Assembly (NCBI GenBank): GCA_030039525.1
Contig: JASHVI010000197.1
Location: 1-37,894 of the forward strand
Reading direction: 5' to 3'
Source: Thermoplasmata archaeon
GTDB lineage: Archaea; Thermoplasmatota; Thermoplasmata; Lutacidiplasmatales; UBA184
DNA length: 37,894 nucleotides
In this document: piece after piece, positions 16,506 through 23,824 of the stretch
Numbering within the stretch: the first letter of the stretch is position 1
Layout of the letters: each line of letters starts with the position of its first letter
Program-made: the position numbers and the translations under genes
Notes under the pieces: model-generated
Told to the model about the DNA's origin: nothing
Seen by the model: the letters and a program-made list of their open reading frames with translations, nothing else
The model's database searches: none

Positions 16506-16967
16506 CTAGCGGGACCGGCCGGGGATCTCGGAGAAACTCGCGGTCCGGGGCATCGCGCGCGCGATTTTGTCCAGCTCGGGGGGCGGGACGCGCGGCTTGC
16601 GATGCTCCAGGTCGAACCAGACACCCTCCGAGGTGACGACCGCGGTCACGTCCTCCGAGGAGTTGCGGAGGGTGTTCACGATGCGGAACCGGACCCCGTC
16701 GGCGGAGATCCCGTCCGCGAGAAGGTCGACGGTGAACGCTTCCAGCAGGCGCAGCTCCTTCCGGTAGACCAGCTCGTCGCGGGTCATCACGGGCCCCACC
16801 CGCTCCTCCGCGAAGCGCTTCCCGGGGAATCCGCGCTCGGCGAAGAAGAGCAGGCGGGTGTCGGCGGCCCGGTGGAGGATCGCCGAGCCGGCCATGTGGG
16901 CGTTCCCGTCCACGTCGCCCCAGCCGACGCGGAACCCTTGACGGAACTCGGGGCCGGGACCCGTCAC
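16506..16967 (-). CDS. Hotdog-fold acyl-CoA thioesterase (FadM/4HBT-like)
   Basis: A 153-residue protein with a GTG start at 16967 that overlaps the stop of the upstream HxlR gene by four bases (GTGA). 'GFRVGWGDVDGNAHMAGSAILHRAADTRLLFFAERGF' is the hotdog signature: a W-x-D-x-D strand, then a long helix; the Asp of GDVDGNAHM is in the usual catalytic position. 'VYRKELRLLEAFTVD' and 'RFRIVNTLRNSSEDVTAVVTSEGVWFDLEHRKPRVPP' complete the fold, the latter being typical of 4HBT thioesterases. It is likely to hydrolyse an acyl-CoA; the natural substrate is unknown. Coupling to an HxlR regulator suggests stress- or effector-dependent expression. Confidence 0.85.
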   Translation of the reverse strand: MTGPGPEFRQGFRVGWGDVDGNAHMAGSAILHRAADTRLLFFAERGFPGKRFAEERVGPVMTRDELVYRKELRLLEAFTVDLLADGISADGVRFRIVNTLRNSSEDVTAVVTSEGVWFDLEHRKPRVPPPELDKIARAMPRTASFSEIPGRSR

Positions 16968-17491
16968 GACGGTCCCCTCCGCCTCTCGACCGGCGGATTC
17001 GCGGGCTGTGCCGCCGAGGCGTACTCGAGGAGTCCCCCGAGCAACTCGCCGGAGCGCCCCGGATACGCCTCTTCCATCGTCCGGGGCTTCCCGTCGGGGA
17101 ACACCCTCTCGGCGAGGTGCTTGATCCCGAAGGCGGCCAACGCCGTCAGGACGGGGATGGCATCCCGGCCCTTGGACGTCAGTCGGTAGCGGTACTTCCG
17201 GTGGTCCTTGGGATCGAGGATCTTCTCGACGAGCTCCTCCTGGTGGAAGGTGGAAAGCCGGCTGGCGAGCACCCGGGGCGTGAGCCCCGGATTACGCGCG
17301 AGGAGGTCGGTGAAGGTGGGGGGCGGGCGGGAGGTGAGGTCCCGAAGGATACGGAAGGTCCACTTTCCCGACAGGAGGTCGAGGGTCGCCCCCACCGGGC
17401 AGCTGGTGCTGCCCACGGGCTTCAGCATCCGATCCACCCCTTCGGTGGGGACCTTCGGAGCCGGGGCGGCCCCCGACGCGGCGCGCGCCAT
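16964..17491 (-). CDS. HxlR-type winged-helix transcriptional regulator
   Basis: A 175-residue protein from the ATG at 17491, chosen because a TATA-like TTTATA lies about 25 nt upstream, implying a leaderless mRNA. The HxlR domain starts at STSCPVGATLDLLSGKWTFRILRDL (about 28-52), with the helix-turn-helix in 'FTDLLARNPGLTPRVLASRLSTF' and the wing in 'DHRKYRYRLTSKG'. A Cys at residue 31 sits where redox-sensing HxlR relatives carry their reactive thiol. About 60 residues extend beyond the usual C terminus. It forms an operon with the thioesterase and is divergent from the MFS exporter; an inverted repeat lies between. It likely represses both transcripts. Confidence 0.9.
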   Translation of the reverse strand: MARAASGAAPAPKVPTEGVDRMLKPVGSTSCPVGATLDLLSGKWTFRILRDLTSRPPPTFTDLLARNPGLTPRVLASRLSTFHQEELVEKILDPKDHRKYRYRLTSKGRDAIPVLTALAAFGIKHLAERVFPDGKPRTMEEAYPGRSGELLGGLLEYASAAQPANPPVERRRGPS

Positions 17492-17500
17492 GGATGTGCG

Positions 17501-17518
17501 TATACTTACATCAGTATA
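17501..17518. promoter_or_regulatory. Inverted repeat, candidate HxlR operator
   Basis: TATACTTACATCAGTATA has perfect 6-bp arms (TATACT/AGTATA) around a 6-bp spacer. It lies between the HxlR start codon and its TATA-like box (about 17515-17521, minus strand), which it partly overlaps. Binding there would block the promoter. HxlR-family dimers are known to bind such short palindromes near their own promoters. Confidence 0.6.
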
Positions 17519-17605
17519 AATTCGTAACGCGCTCCTCACCCGAAGCGTTACCGCGCTACAGCTCATTCGGGGGTGGTCGCGATTGTCGGTCATCGTTATG
17601 TAGTG

Positions 17606-17617
17606 CTAAAAGTATAG
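17606..17617 (+). promoter_or_regulatory. Promoter of the MFS gene with a second HxlR-type half-site
   Basis: CTAAAAGTATAG is the AT-rich box about 33 nt before the ATG at 17644. It contains AGTATA, identical to one arm of the palindrome at 17501-17518. The other arm is only weakly matched (TGTAGT at 17599-17604, same 6-bp spacing). Confidence 0.5.
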
Positions 17618-17643
17618 CGATTAGTCCCGAGGCGAGTGGGCGG

Positions 17644-19131
17644 ATGACGTCACACCAGACCGCGGAGCGCGAGGACACGGCGCCATCTCCTGCGACCGGC
17701 CGCGGGCGTTGGACCCTCCTTCTGACGGGAATCGGCTTCTTCGTGGTGATCCTCGACGCGTTGGTCGTCGTCACCGCGCTCCCCACGATCCACGCCGACG
17801 TCGGGGGGAACCTCGCCTCCCTCCAGTGGATCCTGAGCGCCTACCTGCTGGCGTTCGGGGCCGGCATCCTCCCGGCCTCCACGCTGGGGGACAAGTTCGG
17901 CCGGAGGAGGCTCTACGCCGCGGGCCTCGCGATCTTCACGGCCGCCTCGGCCGCCGGCGCGCTGGCTCCCTCCCTCGAGACCCTGATCCTGGCCCGGGTG
18001 GTCCAGGGCCTCGGGGCCGCGTTCATCGCTCCGCTGAGCCTGGCCCTCCTGGGCAGCGCCTTCCCCCCGGAGCACCGCGGGGCGATGATCGGGATCTGGG
18101 GGGCGATCGGAGGCGCGGGTATCGCGGCCGGTCCGGTGGTCGGAGGCGCGGTCACCGAGGGCCTCGGCTGGCAGTGGATCTTCTGGATCAACGTCCCGAT
18201 CGGGATCGTGGCCGTTCTCCTCACCCTGCTGAAGGTGCCCGAGAGCCGCGGGGCCGACTCCCACGTGGACCTGCTCGGGGTGGGGCTCGTCTCCGGGGCG
18301 GGGGTCGGGCTGCTCTGGGCCCTCGTCCAGGGCGCGGTGGTCGGCTGGGCGAGCGCGCAGGTCCTGTTCTCGGCGGTGGCGGGGGTCGGGCTGCTGGCGA
18401 CCTTCGTCCTCTGGGAATCGAGGGCCCGGGAACCGATGATGCCGCTCCACCTGTTCCGGAACCGGACCTTCACGTCCGCGAACGCCGTGGGGTTCCTCAG
18501 CCAAGGAGCGATCTTCGCGACCGCCACCCTCGTGACGGAGTACTTCCAGACCGTCCTCGGCTACTCTCCGCTGGACGCGGGCCTGCGGTTCCTCCCGTGG
18601 ACCGCCGTGCCGCTGCTCGTCGCTCCCTACTCGGGCCGGCTCGTCGACCGTATCGGCGCCCGGCCGGTCATGGTGGGCGGGCTCCTCCTCGAGCTGGCCG
18701 GCTTCAGCCTGTTCACGCTGCTGGCCGAGCCCTCGACCCGTTACTCCCTCCTGCTGGCCCCGCTCTTCCTCACGGGTCTCGGGGTCTCGCTCGTTCTGCC
18801 GTCCGCCCCGATGGCGGTGCTGGGCTCGGTGGCCCGCGAGGACATCGGGAAGGCCTCCGGGACCCTCAACTCCTTCATGCGGTTCGGGGGAGCCTTCGTG
18901 GTCGCGCTGGGGACCAGCGTCCTCGCGGTCGACGACGCCCAGGGTTCCGCGGCGGGGTTCCTTTCGGGGTTCCGACCGGCGATGGAGATCATGGTCCTGC
19001 TCACGGTCGTGGGAGTCGCCTTCGCGCTCGCCGTCCGGCCACCGCCCGTGGGGGCGACCGCGAGGGCGTCGCCGGGTGCGCCGGGGTCGGTCCGACCGGC
19101 CCCCGCCCCCGCGGCGTTGGAAGGAATCTAG
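17644..19131 (+). CDS. MFS exporter, DHA2 (14-helix, EmrB/QacA) type
   Basis: A 495-residue membrane protein. The ATG at 17644 is preferred over earlier in-frame starts, because it follows the promoter box and the sequence then runs straight into helix 1 (WTLLLTGIGFFVVILDALVV). That helix has the DHA2-type 'LD-x-x-VVxxALPxI' signature. Motif A is LGDKFGRRRLY after helix 2, and motif C is GPVVGGAVTEGLGWQWIFWINVPIG in helix 5. Length and hydrophobic pattern fit 14 helices. Such pumps export cationic drugs, dyes or metabolites using proton motive force. Divergent arrangement with an HxlR gene and shared operator half-sites fits an inducible efflux system. Substrate unknown. Confidence 0.92.
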   Translation: MTSHQTAEREDTAPSPATGRGRWTLLLTGIGFFVVILDALVVVTALPTIHADVGGNLASLQWILSAYLLAFGAGILPASTLGDKFGRRRLYAAGLAIFTAASAAGALAPSLETLILARVVQGLGAAFIAPLSLALLGSAFPPEHRGAMIGIWGAIGGAGIAAGPVVGGAVTEGLGWQWIFWINVPIGIVAVLLTLLKVPESRGADSHVDLLGVGLVSGAGVGLLWALVQGAVVGWASAQVLFSAVAGVGLLATFVLWESRAREPMMPLHLFRNRTFTSANAVGFLSQGAIFATATLVTEYFQTVLGYSPLDAGLRFLPWTAVPLLVAPYSGRLVDRIGARPVMVGGLLLELAGFSLFTLLAEPSTRYSLLLAPLFLTGLGVSLVLPSAPMAVLGSVAREDIGKASGTLNSFMRFGGAFVVALGTSVLAVDDAQGSAAGFLSGFRPAMEIMVLLTVVGVAFALAVRPPPVGATARASPGAPGSVRPAPAPAALEGI

Positions 19132-19229
19132 ATGAGGGCGACCGCGTGACGGTCCACCGAGAGCGAGACCCCACGGGACCCGCTCCGACCGAGGACCTGA
19201 CACGCCGTGACCGAGAGCCGGATTCCCGG

Positions 19230-19646
19230 ATGAGGTCCAAGGCATCGAAGCCCGCGGGAGCGAGCGGGACCCCTCCGAAGCAGTTCGAGGCCCGGCTGCG
19301 GCGGACGCAGGACTGGCGAGCGGAGACCTTCGCTCGGCTCCGGGCGTTGATCGTCCGGGCGGATCCCGAGATCGTCGAGGAGCTGAAGTGGAAGAAGCCG
19401 AGCAACCCGGAGGGGGACCCCGTGTGGTCCCACGACGGGATCGTGTGCGTGGGGAACGACCTCAAGAATTCGGTGCGGCTGACGTTCGCGCAGGGCGCGG
19501 AGATCCGCGACCCGACCGGGCTGTTCAACTCCCGGCTCGATAGCAAGTCGGTCCGCGCCCTCGACGTGTTCGAGGGGGACGCCGTGGACGATCGCGCGTT
19601 GATCGCGATCGTACGCGAGGCGGTCCGGCTCAACTCGGTCGACTGA
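19230..19646 (+). CDS. DUF1801 (YdhG-like) family protein
   Basis: A 138-residue protein starting at the ATG at 19230, about 100 bases after the MFS gene. In-frame GTGs further upstream would add a Pro/Arg-rich, non-conserved lead. The fold markers are 'RLRALIVRADPEIVEELKWKKP', 'PVWSHDGIVCVGNDLKNSVRLTFAQGAEI', 'GLFNSRLDSKSVRALDVFEGDAVDDRALIAIVREAVRLN', typical of DUF1801, where a conserved W-K-x-P and a late basic/acid helix recur. The biochemical function of this small soluble family is not established. It is convergent with the next SRPBCC gene. No regulatory site is visible. Confidence 0.85.
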   Translation: MRSKASKPAGASGTPPKQFEARLRRTQDWRAETFARLRALIVRADPEIVEELKWKKPSNPEGDPVWSHDGIVCVGNDLKNSVRLTFAQGAEIRDPTGLFNSRLDSKSVRALDVFEGDAVDDRALIAIVREAVRLNSVD

Positions 19647-19771
19647 CGAGGGATACCGGCGGGAAGATCCCCGCGAGGTCGGGAGGATCGGATCGGAGCG
19701 GCTCGCGACCCGCCCACGGTCGCGACCCGGCGTTCCACCCGCCCCGGGGATCCGGGTTCGTCCGTCGTCGC

Positions 19772-20221
19772 TCAGCCGTCGAGCCGGGATCGGAGGTCGT
19801 GGCCGTTCTCGAGGACGGATTTCAGGTTCAGGGCGAAGTACGTCCATCCCCACTCGGCACCCCCGTAGAGATCGGTCCACTTCTCGTCCTTCGGAAAGCC
19901 GGAATGTTCCACCACCAGGAGGGCGCCGTCGTCCTTGGGCTCCACGGAGAGCTTGAACTCGGTGCCCTGCAGATCCACCCCCGGCCAGCTCCACGCGAAG
20001 GTGACGCTCTTGCCCGGTGCCAGGTCGAGGATCGTTCCCGTGTGGGTCGGACCGCCGTCCCAGCCGAGCGAGTAGCGCGCCCCCTTCCGGTCGGTGCCTT
20101 CGGCACGATCCGCCAGCCACGTGACCAACATCCGGGGGTCGGTGATGGCCTCGAAGACCCGGGCGGGCGATGCTCGGACGAAGTACTGGTGGCTGACCGA
20201 TCGGGTTCCCGTCGCCGCCAT
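19772..20221 (-). CDS. SRPBCC / AHSA1-like domain protein
   Basis: A 149-residue protein with ATG at 20221. The opening 'SHQYFVRASPARVFEAITDPRMLVTWLAD' is the first strand and helix of the AHSA1/START-like helix-grip fold. The central strands 'GTILDLAPGKSVTFAWSWP' and 'LVVEHSGFPKDEKWTDLYGGAEWGWTYFALNLKSVLENG' (with the usual G-W near the start of the last helix) complete it. Such proteins bind hydrophobic ligands or act as co-chaperone-like factors; no specific ligand can be named. A TTAA box near 20256-20259 is about 36 nt upstream of the start and is the likely promoter element. Confidence 0.87.
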   Translation of the reverse strand: MAATGTRSVSHQYFVRASPARVFEAITDPRMLVTWLADRAEGTDRKGARYSLGWDGGPTHTGTILDLAPGKSVTFAWSWPGVDLQGTEFKLSVEPKDDGALLVVEHSGFPKDEKWTDLYGGAEWGWTYFALNLKSVLENGHDLRSRLDG

Positions 20222-20467
20222 GCCGCTCGCTCCGTGGGGCCCAGCGCGGGACCGCCCTTAACGCTCGAGGGCTGCTCGAAACCTCGGGACCCGGTTCGGA
20301 GCCTCTCGCCTCGCTCGAGTGGGCCGCTCCGGCAGGGGCCTCCAGGGGCTCGAACGGCGCCGGGGACTCCGAACCCCCGGGCGTTCCGAAGGCTCCGAAC
20401 GGCGCGAGGGGGCCCGCTCCTCCCGGTACCGCGCGGAGCGAACCGTGCCTGCCACCCGGCGAGCCGG

Positions 20468-20507
20468 CTTAAAGAGCGGGCCGACGCTGGACGCCCAGCC
20501 CGCGGAG
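20468..20507 (+). promoter_or_regulatory. TATA-like box and Shine-Dalgarno fixing a GTG start
   Basis: CTTAAAG at 20468-20474 is followed by GGAGG at 20503-20507, six nt before the GTG at 20514. Together they favour the GTG over the much longer open frame from 20319, whose first 65 residues are Arg/Gly-rich noise. Confidence 0.6.
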
Positions 20508-20513
20508 GCGAGC

Positions 20514-21323
20514 GTGCCCGAGCCGAGATCCTCTTCCGAATCGTCCGTACGGCGCCGTTCCGCGAACGACGGACGGCGCCTCCGCGCGCTGGGTCCGTGG
20601 ACGCTCGGCACCGCCGCGGCCGTCCTGATCCTGCTGGGAGGGTCGGCCGGGGCCGCGGCACCGGCGACCTACCTTCACTGGTCCGCGCCGTTCCACGGAG
20701 CGAGCCTGTCGTTCAGCCCTACCCCGGATAACCACTGCCGAACGGCCGTCGTCGGAGGGCCCCGGATCTTCTCGAAGCAGGGGCGACTGGAGTTCAACCT
20801 CACCGTCGTCGGAGGGGTCAACAGCTCCCTGTGCCCCCGGGGCGGACCCCCCGGCTACCGGTCGACGAGCGCCGAGGGGATCTTCGTGTCGAACTTCACC
20901 TCGACTCGCTCCGGCCCGGTCACGGTCCGAGCGGTCTGGAAGGTCGCGTGGATCGTCAATCTCTCGGTACCGGCGGCGCATCCGTCCGGGTACCTCGCCG
21001 GGGCCGAGGCCTATGGCACGGTCGTCCTCTACGACCGGACGACCGGGGCGACCTGGACGAGTCCCGGCTCGGGCGGCTTCGCGTACGATCACGGGGTCGA
21101 CCTGATCGGGAACGTGACGAACGTCAACGTCAGCTTCTCGAAGCTTCTCTCCTTCCCGATCCCCGCGACGCTGACGCGCGGCGACGCCTACTCGTTGATG
21201 CTCACGCTCGGGATGTCGGCGACCGTCTACTCGGTCGTCCGGTCGTTCGGACCGGTGACCTCCCACGCGACCTTTGGCCCGGCGGGGAGCAAGGCGGGGC
21301 TCGTCAGCGTCTCCATCTCCTAG
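20514..21323 (+). CDS. Secreted protein of a lineage-specific family (member 6)
   Basis: A 269-residue exported protein from the GTG at 20514. A basic n-region leads into a hydrophobic signal segment (WTLGTAAAVLILLGGSAGAA, about residues 29-48). The family markers are clear: WSAPFHGASLSF at the mature N terminus (compare APFHG in member 2), a Cys near residue 77, 'VTVRAVWKVAWIVNLSV', 'AEAYGTVVLYDRTTGATW', 'LLSFPIPATLTRGDAYSLMLTLGMSA' (compare member 5), and the C-terminal 'VTSHATFGPAGSKAGLVSVSI'. Several sequons are present. Its presence beyond 20 kb shows the family is dispersed rather than a single tandem cluster. Function unknown. Confidence 0.8.
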   Translation: MPEPRSSSESSVRRRSANDGRRLRALGPWTLGTAAAVLILLGGSAGAAAPATYLHWSAPFHGASLSFSPTPDNHCRTAVVGGPRIFSKQGRLEFNLTVVGGVNSSLCPRGGPPGYRSTSAEGIFVSNFTSTRSGPVTVRAVWKVAWIVNLSVPAAHPSGYLAGAEAYGTVVLYDRTTGATWTSPGSGGFAYDHGVDLIGNVTNVNVSFSKLLSFPIPATLTRGDAYSLMLTLGMSATVYSVVRSFGPVTSHATFGPAGSKAGLVSVSIS

Positions 21324-21397
21324 CGCCCCCGGCCGGGGGCGACCGCAGCCTCCCCGAGAGCGCCTCCCGACTCGCCTCCACGGACCGACCGCCGGGC

Positions 21398-21649
21398 TCA
21401 GCGGTGAGGGCATCCGGCCCAGCAACAGGGCCGGCGCATCCCGCTCCGCATCTTGTCCAGGCCGACGACGATCCGCCGCCTCCGGGTCTCTCCCTTCTTC
21501 GCCGAGGTGACCCAGCAGATCCACTCGTTGCGCGCGAGCGGGGTGATGTCCTTCCAGACTCCGTCCGCCACGGGGTCCGAAGCGACCGCCTTCCGGAAAT
21601 CGGCCGGCATCGTGTGGACCGGGCCCTTGGAGGCTGCCTTTCGCGACAT
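21398..21649 (-). CDS. OmdA/YdeI-like (bacteriocin-protection type) small protein
   Basis: An 83-residue protein from the ATG at 21649 (a GTG two codons earlier is possible). The sequence PADFRKAVASDPVADGVWKDITPLARNEWICWVTSAKKGETRRRRI, ending RPCCWAGCPHR, is the well-conserved core of the YdeI/OmpD-associated (OmdA) family. That core has an F-R/K-x-A...A-x-x-x-W-x-x-L-T-P start and the S/T-x-KKxETR-x-RRI helix. In bacteria, members are linked to envelope stress and peptide antibiotic tolerance, but the mechanism is unclear. The C-terminal CC-x3-C cluster could bind a metal. In this archaeon it is probably a horizontally spread accessory gene. Confidence 0.85.
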   Translation of the reverse strand: MSRKAASKGPVHTMPADFRKAVASDPVADGVWKDITPLARNEWICWVTSAKKGETRRRRIVVGLDKMRSGMRRPCCWAGCPHR

Positions 21650-21860
21650 GGCCACGCTCGCCCGCTAGCTCGGGCCCCCGGCAGGGGCTCCCGAGGGAGT
21701 CCGGAGATGAAGGACCTTACCCTCCCGGCCCCCGCGGGGCGGAACGGATCGATCGACGCCCCGGAGCCTGCGTTCCCTCGGGATGGAGGTCGCCGTCGGC
21801 TCCGCGCGGGGGAGCCGGGTCGGCCCCCCGGAGTTCGGCTCCGGAGCCACGGCCCCGCCC

Positions 21861-21866
21861 TTATAC
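21861..21866 (+). promoter_or_regulatory. TATA box of the methyltransferase gene
   Basis: TTATAC centred about 27 nt before the ATG at 21891, which would place the transcription start at the start codon. It supports MPWKYTDEY as the true N terminus over the longer frame from 21783. Confidence 0.62.
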
Positions 21867-21890
21867 ACCGTCCGATCGTCGCGGCCGATC

Positions 21891-22727
21891 ATGCCGTGGA
21901 AGTACACGGACGAGTACTATCGGAAGTACACCCGGTCCACCTGGAACTCGGTCGCGAAGGCGTACTCGGGCTTCACCGAGCGGCTCGAGCCCGCCCGTCT
22001 CGAGCTGGTCCGCCGCCTCCGGCCGGAGAGGGGAGAGCGCATCCTGGACCTCGCCTGCGGCCCCGGAGAGCCCGCGATCTCGATCGCCGGCTCCGTCGGC
22101 GAGACGGGCGAAGTGCTGGGCGTGGACCTCGCGAAGGAGATGGTCTCCCTCGCCCGAAGCACCGCCCGGGCCCAGGGGGTCGACAACGTCCGCTTCCGGG
22201 TGATGGACTGCGAGCGGCTGAGGATCCCGGCGGCCACCTACGACGCCGCCGTGAGCGCGTACGGGTTCCAGATCTTCACGAATCCGGAGAAGGCCGCCCG
22301 CGAGGTCCTCCGGATCCTCAAGCCGGGCGGCCGGATGTCGGTCTGCATCTGGGGCACGGGAGCCCGAGTGCCGTATCTCCACGCCATCGTCGGACCGATG
22401 CTCGCGCATGCCGAACCCGACGAGACGGGGTACCTCCCCACCCCCTACGAGCTCGGAGGGAAGGGCGAGATGGTCCGCTTTCTTCGGGAGGCCGGCTTCC
22501 GCAGCGCGTCGGAGACGCGCGTCGCGCACCAGTATCGCTTCCGGGACCCGGAAGAGTACCTCGCCGTGGTGCTCGGAGGGACCCCGATCGGTCACTCCCT
22601 CTCGGAGGAGGAGCCCAAGATCCAGGAGGAGGTGCTCGCGGCGACGCGAGCGAACCTCCTCCGCGCTTCCACGGCGGGCGGGATCCGGCTCTCCGGCGAG
22701 AGCGTCTTCGTGACCGCCCGCAAGTGA
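21891..22727 (+). CDS. Class I SAM-dependent methyltransferase (UbiE-like)
   Basis: A 278-residue enzyme. Motif I (LDLACGPGE, 52-60) binds the SAM methionine end, an acidic residue follows in 'VLGVDLAKEMVSLAR' (motif II, ribose hydroxyls), 'VRFRVMDCERLRIPAATYDAAVSAYGFQIFTN' holds motifs III-IV, and 'VLRILKPGGRMSVCIWG' is the post-motif strand. This layout matches UbiE/COQ5-type small-molecule methyltransferases, but the N-terminal Tyr-rich lead (WKYTDEYYRKYTRSTW) and the C-terminal substrate lobe give no clue to the acceptor. It is transcribed alone from a leaderless-type promoter and is convergent with the SRPBCC gene, with a gap of only seven bases. Confidence 0.9.
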   Translation: MPWKYTDEYYRKYTRSTWNSVAKAYSGFTERLEPARLELVRRLRPERGERILDLACGPGEPAISIAGSVGETGEVLGVDLAKEMVSLARSTARAQGVDNVRFRVMDCERLRIPAATYDAAVSAYGFQIFTNPEKAAREVLRILKPGGRMSVCIWGTGARVPYLHAIVGPMLAHAEPDETGYLPTPYELGGKGEMVRFLREAGFRSASETRVAHQYRFRDPEEYLAVVLGGTPIGHSLSEEEPKIQEEVLAATRANLLRASTAGGIRLSGESVFVTARK

Positions 22728-22734
22728 TCCGAGG

Positions 22735-23220
22735 TCAGGCTGTCCGGGACCGCCGCCGCGCGGGGCGTCGACTCCTCGCGTAGTCCGCCTCGAGCGCCCG
22801 GCGGAAGTTCTCCCAGTCGTGGGCCAGGCCCCGCTCGAGGGAGCGCTTCGACGGGTTCTCCGTGCCGAGCACCATGGGGGTCCGGCGACCCCGGAGCGTG
22901 AGCAGCGTCCGGTCCCTCGGCAAGGAGGTCAGCCGATAGTCGACGTGCCAACCTCGGTAGTTTCCGACGGCCTCCCCGTGCCACCGGTCGGGAGGGTGGA
23001 TGGTCACCGTCCAGCGGCTCCAGACCCAGCCCTCGGGGGTATGGTCGAGGTCCTCGAAGACGACGCGCCCCGGCGAACGCTTCAGGATCCGGCGGCGGAA
23101 TCGAGAGCGCTCGAGCTTGGCATCCGTCGGGGAGTAGTCCGTGCACCAGCGAAGGACGAACGGGATCGGAGCGTTGAACTTCGTTCGAACCACGTAGGTC
23201 TGGGGGCTGGCCTTCGCCAC
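22735..23220 (-). CDS. SRPBCC (START-like) family protein
   Basis: A 161-residue protein with a GTG start at 23220. 'TYVVRTKFNAPIPFVLRWCTDYSPTDAKL' is a helix-grip first strand and helix. 'GRVVFEDLDHTPEGWVWSRWTVTIHPPDRWHGEAVGNYRGWHVDYRLTSLPRDRTLLTLRGRRTP' supplies the antiparallel sheet, and the C-terminal helix reads 'ERGLAHDWENFRRALEADYARS' before a basic tail. This variant, with its 'CTDYSPTDA' turn, belongs to a ligand-binding-type group found mostly in archaea. No ligand can be assigned. It is convergent with the methyltransferase gene. Confidence 0.75.
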   Translation of the reverse strand: MAKASPQTYVVRTKFNAPIPFVLRWCTDYSPTDAKLERSRFRRRILKRSPGRVVFEDLDHTPEGWVWSRWTVTIHPPDRWHGEAVGNYRGWHVDYRLTSLPRDRTLLTLRGRRTPMVLGTENPSKRSLERGLAHDWENFRRALEADYARSRRPARRRSRTA

Positions 23221-23390
23221 CGGAGCGCCTCTCGCGCCGCCCAGCGCGCGACGAGGGATGTACCTTTCCCGAGGCGCGCGGCGAGTCCGACGGTCGCTCG
23301 AGATCCTCTCGGGCGCCGGTCGTCAGCCGTGAGCCCGAATCCGCGGGAGGTGGGCACACTCCATCAGGGTGCCCCGCCTCCCGATGAGCC

Positions 23391-23696
23391 ATGCCGGGCC
23401 CCGACGAGTCGGCGACGCCGCCGTTCCCGGAGCCCCACCGAGGTTCCGAGGCCGCCACGGAGCGACGCCCCCGGGCCGCGGGCGAAGGTCGCCCGGCGCC
23501 CCCGCCTGGGGGGCTTCCGATCCCGTTCCCGGAATCGCTGTGCCATCGGTGCGCCGCGCCGCCGCAGTACATTCGGACCTCCCGGAGCGTCTTCGTCCGA
23601 TGTCCGCTCGTGCCGGAGCGGTATCCTCGGCAGCCGGTGCTGCAGTGCGCGCTGTTCCGCCCCCGGGAGGGCGGTACCGGCCCGCCGGAGCTCTAG
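23391..23696 (+). CDS. Small four-Cys protein, putative zinc-binding
   Basis: A 101-residue protein. The first 45 residues are Pro/Arg/Gly-rich and probably disordered. The rest, 'PFPESLCHRCAAPPQYI...FVRCPLVPERYPRQPVLQCALF', is compact, with C51-x2-C54, C71 and C86. A similar small 'CHRC' module occurs in uncharacterised bacterial proteins. The four Cys could form one zinc site. The start could be internal, since the N-terminal region is not conserved-looking. Function unknown; the next gene is another Cys-rich mini-protein on the same strand. Confidence 0.6.
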   Translation: MPGPDESATPPFPEPHRGSEAATERRPRAAGEGRPAPPPGGLPIPFPESLCHRCAAPPQYIRTSRSVFVRCPLVPERYPRQPVLQCALFRPREGGTGPPEL

Positions 23697-23794
23697 CGAT
23701 CCGGACGCCCGAGCGCCGGCGAGTCCGCGTACCCGGGATCCCGGGGGACGCACGGCCGCAGATCGGCGAGGGCCGGCTCTGGCCGACCTCGCAT

Positions 23795-23801
23795 CTTAAA
23801 G
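23795..23801 (+). promoter_or_regulatory. TATA-like box of the Cys-rich mini-gene
   Basis: CTTAAAG centred 27 nt before the ATG at 23825, at leaderless spacing. The same heptamer occurs at 20468-20474 before another gene. Confidence 0.58.
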
Positions 23802-23824
23802 ATGGGAGGGCGGATTCCCCCGCC

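Noticed and set aside
15362..16624. N-terminal extension of the zinc-ribbon frame to 510 codons.
   Set aside because: It runs antisense through the secreted-protein gene at 15584-16369 and has shadow-like composition.
17650..19245. A 531-codon open frame on the minus strand.
   Set aside because: It lies antisense to the MFS gene, is dominated by Arg, Glu, Gly and Pro, and has no fold-like pattern; it is a GC-driven shadow frame.
19001..19738. 245-codon minus-strand frame.
   Set aside because: Antisense to DUF1801 and the MFS end, Ser/Arg-rich, with no recognisable domain.
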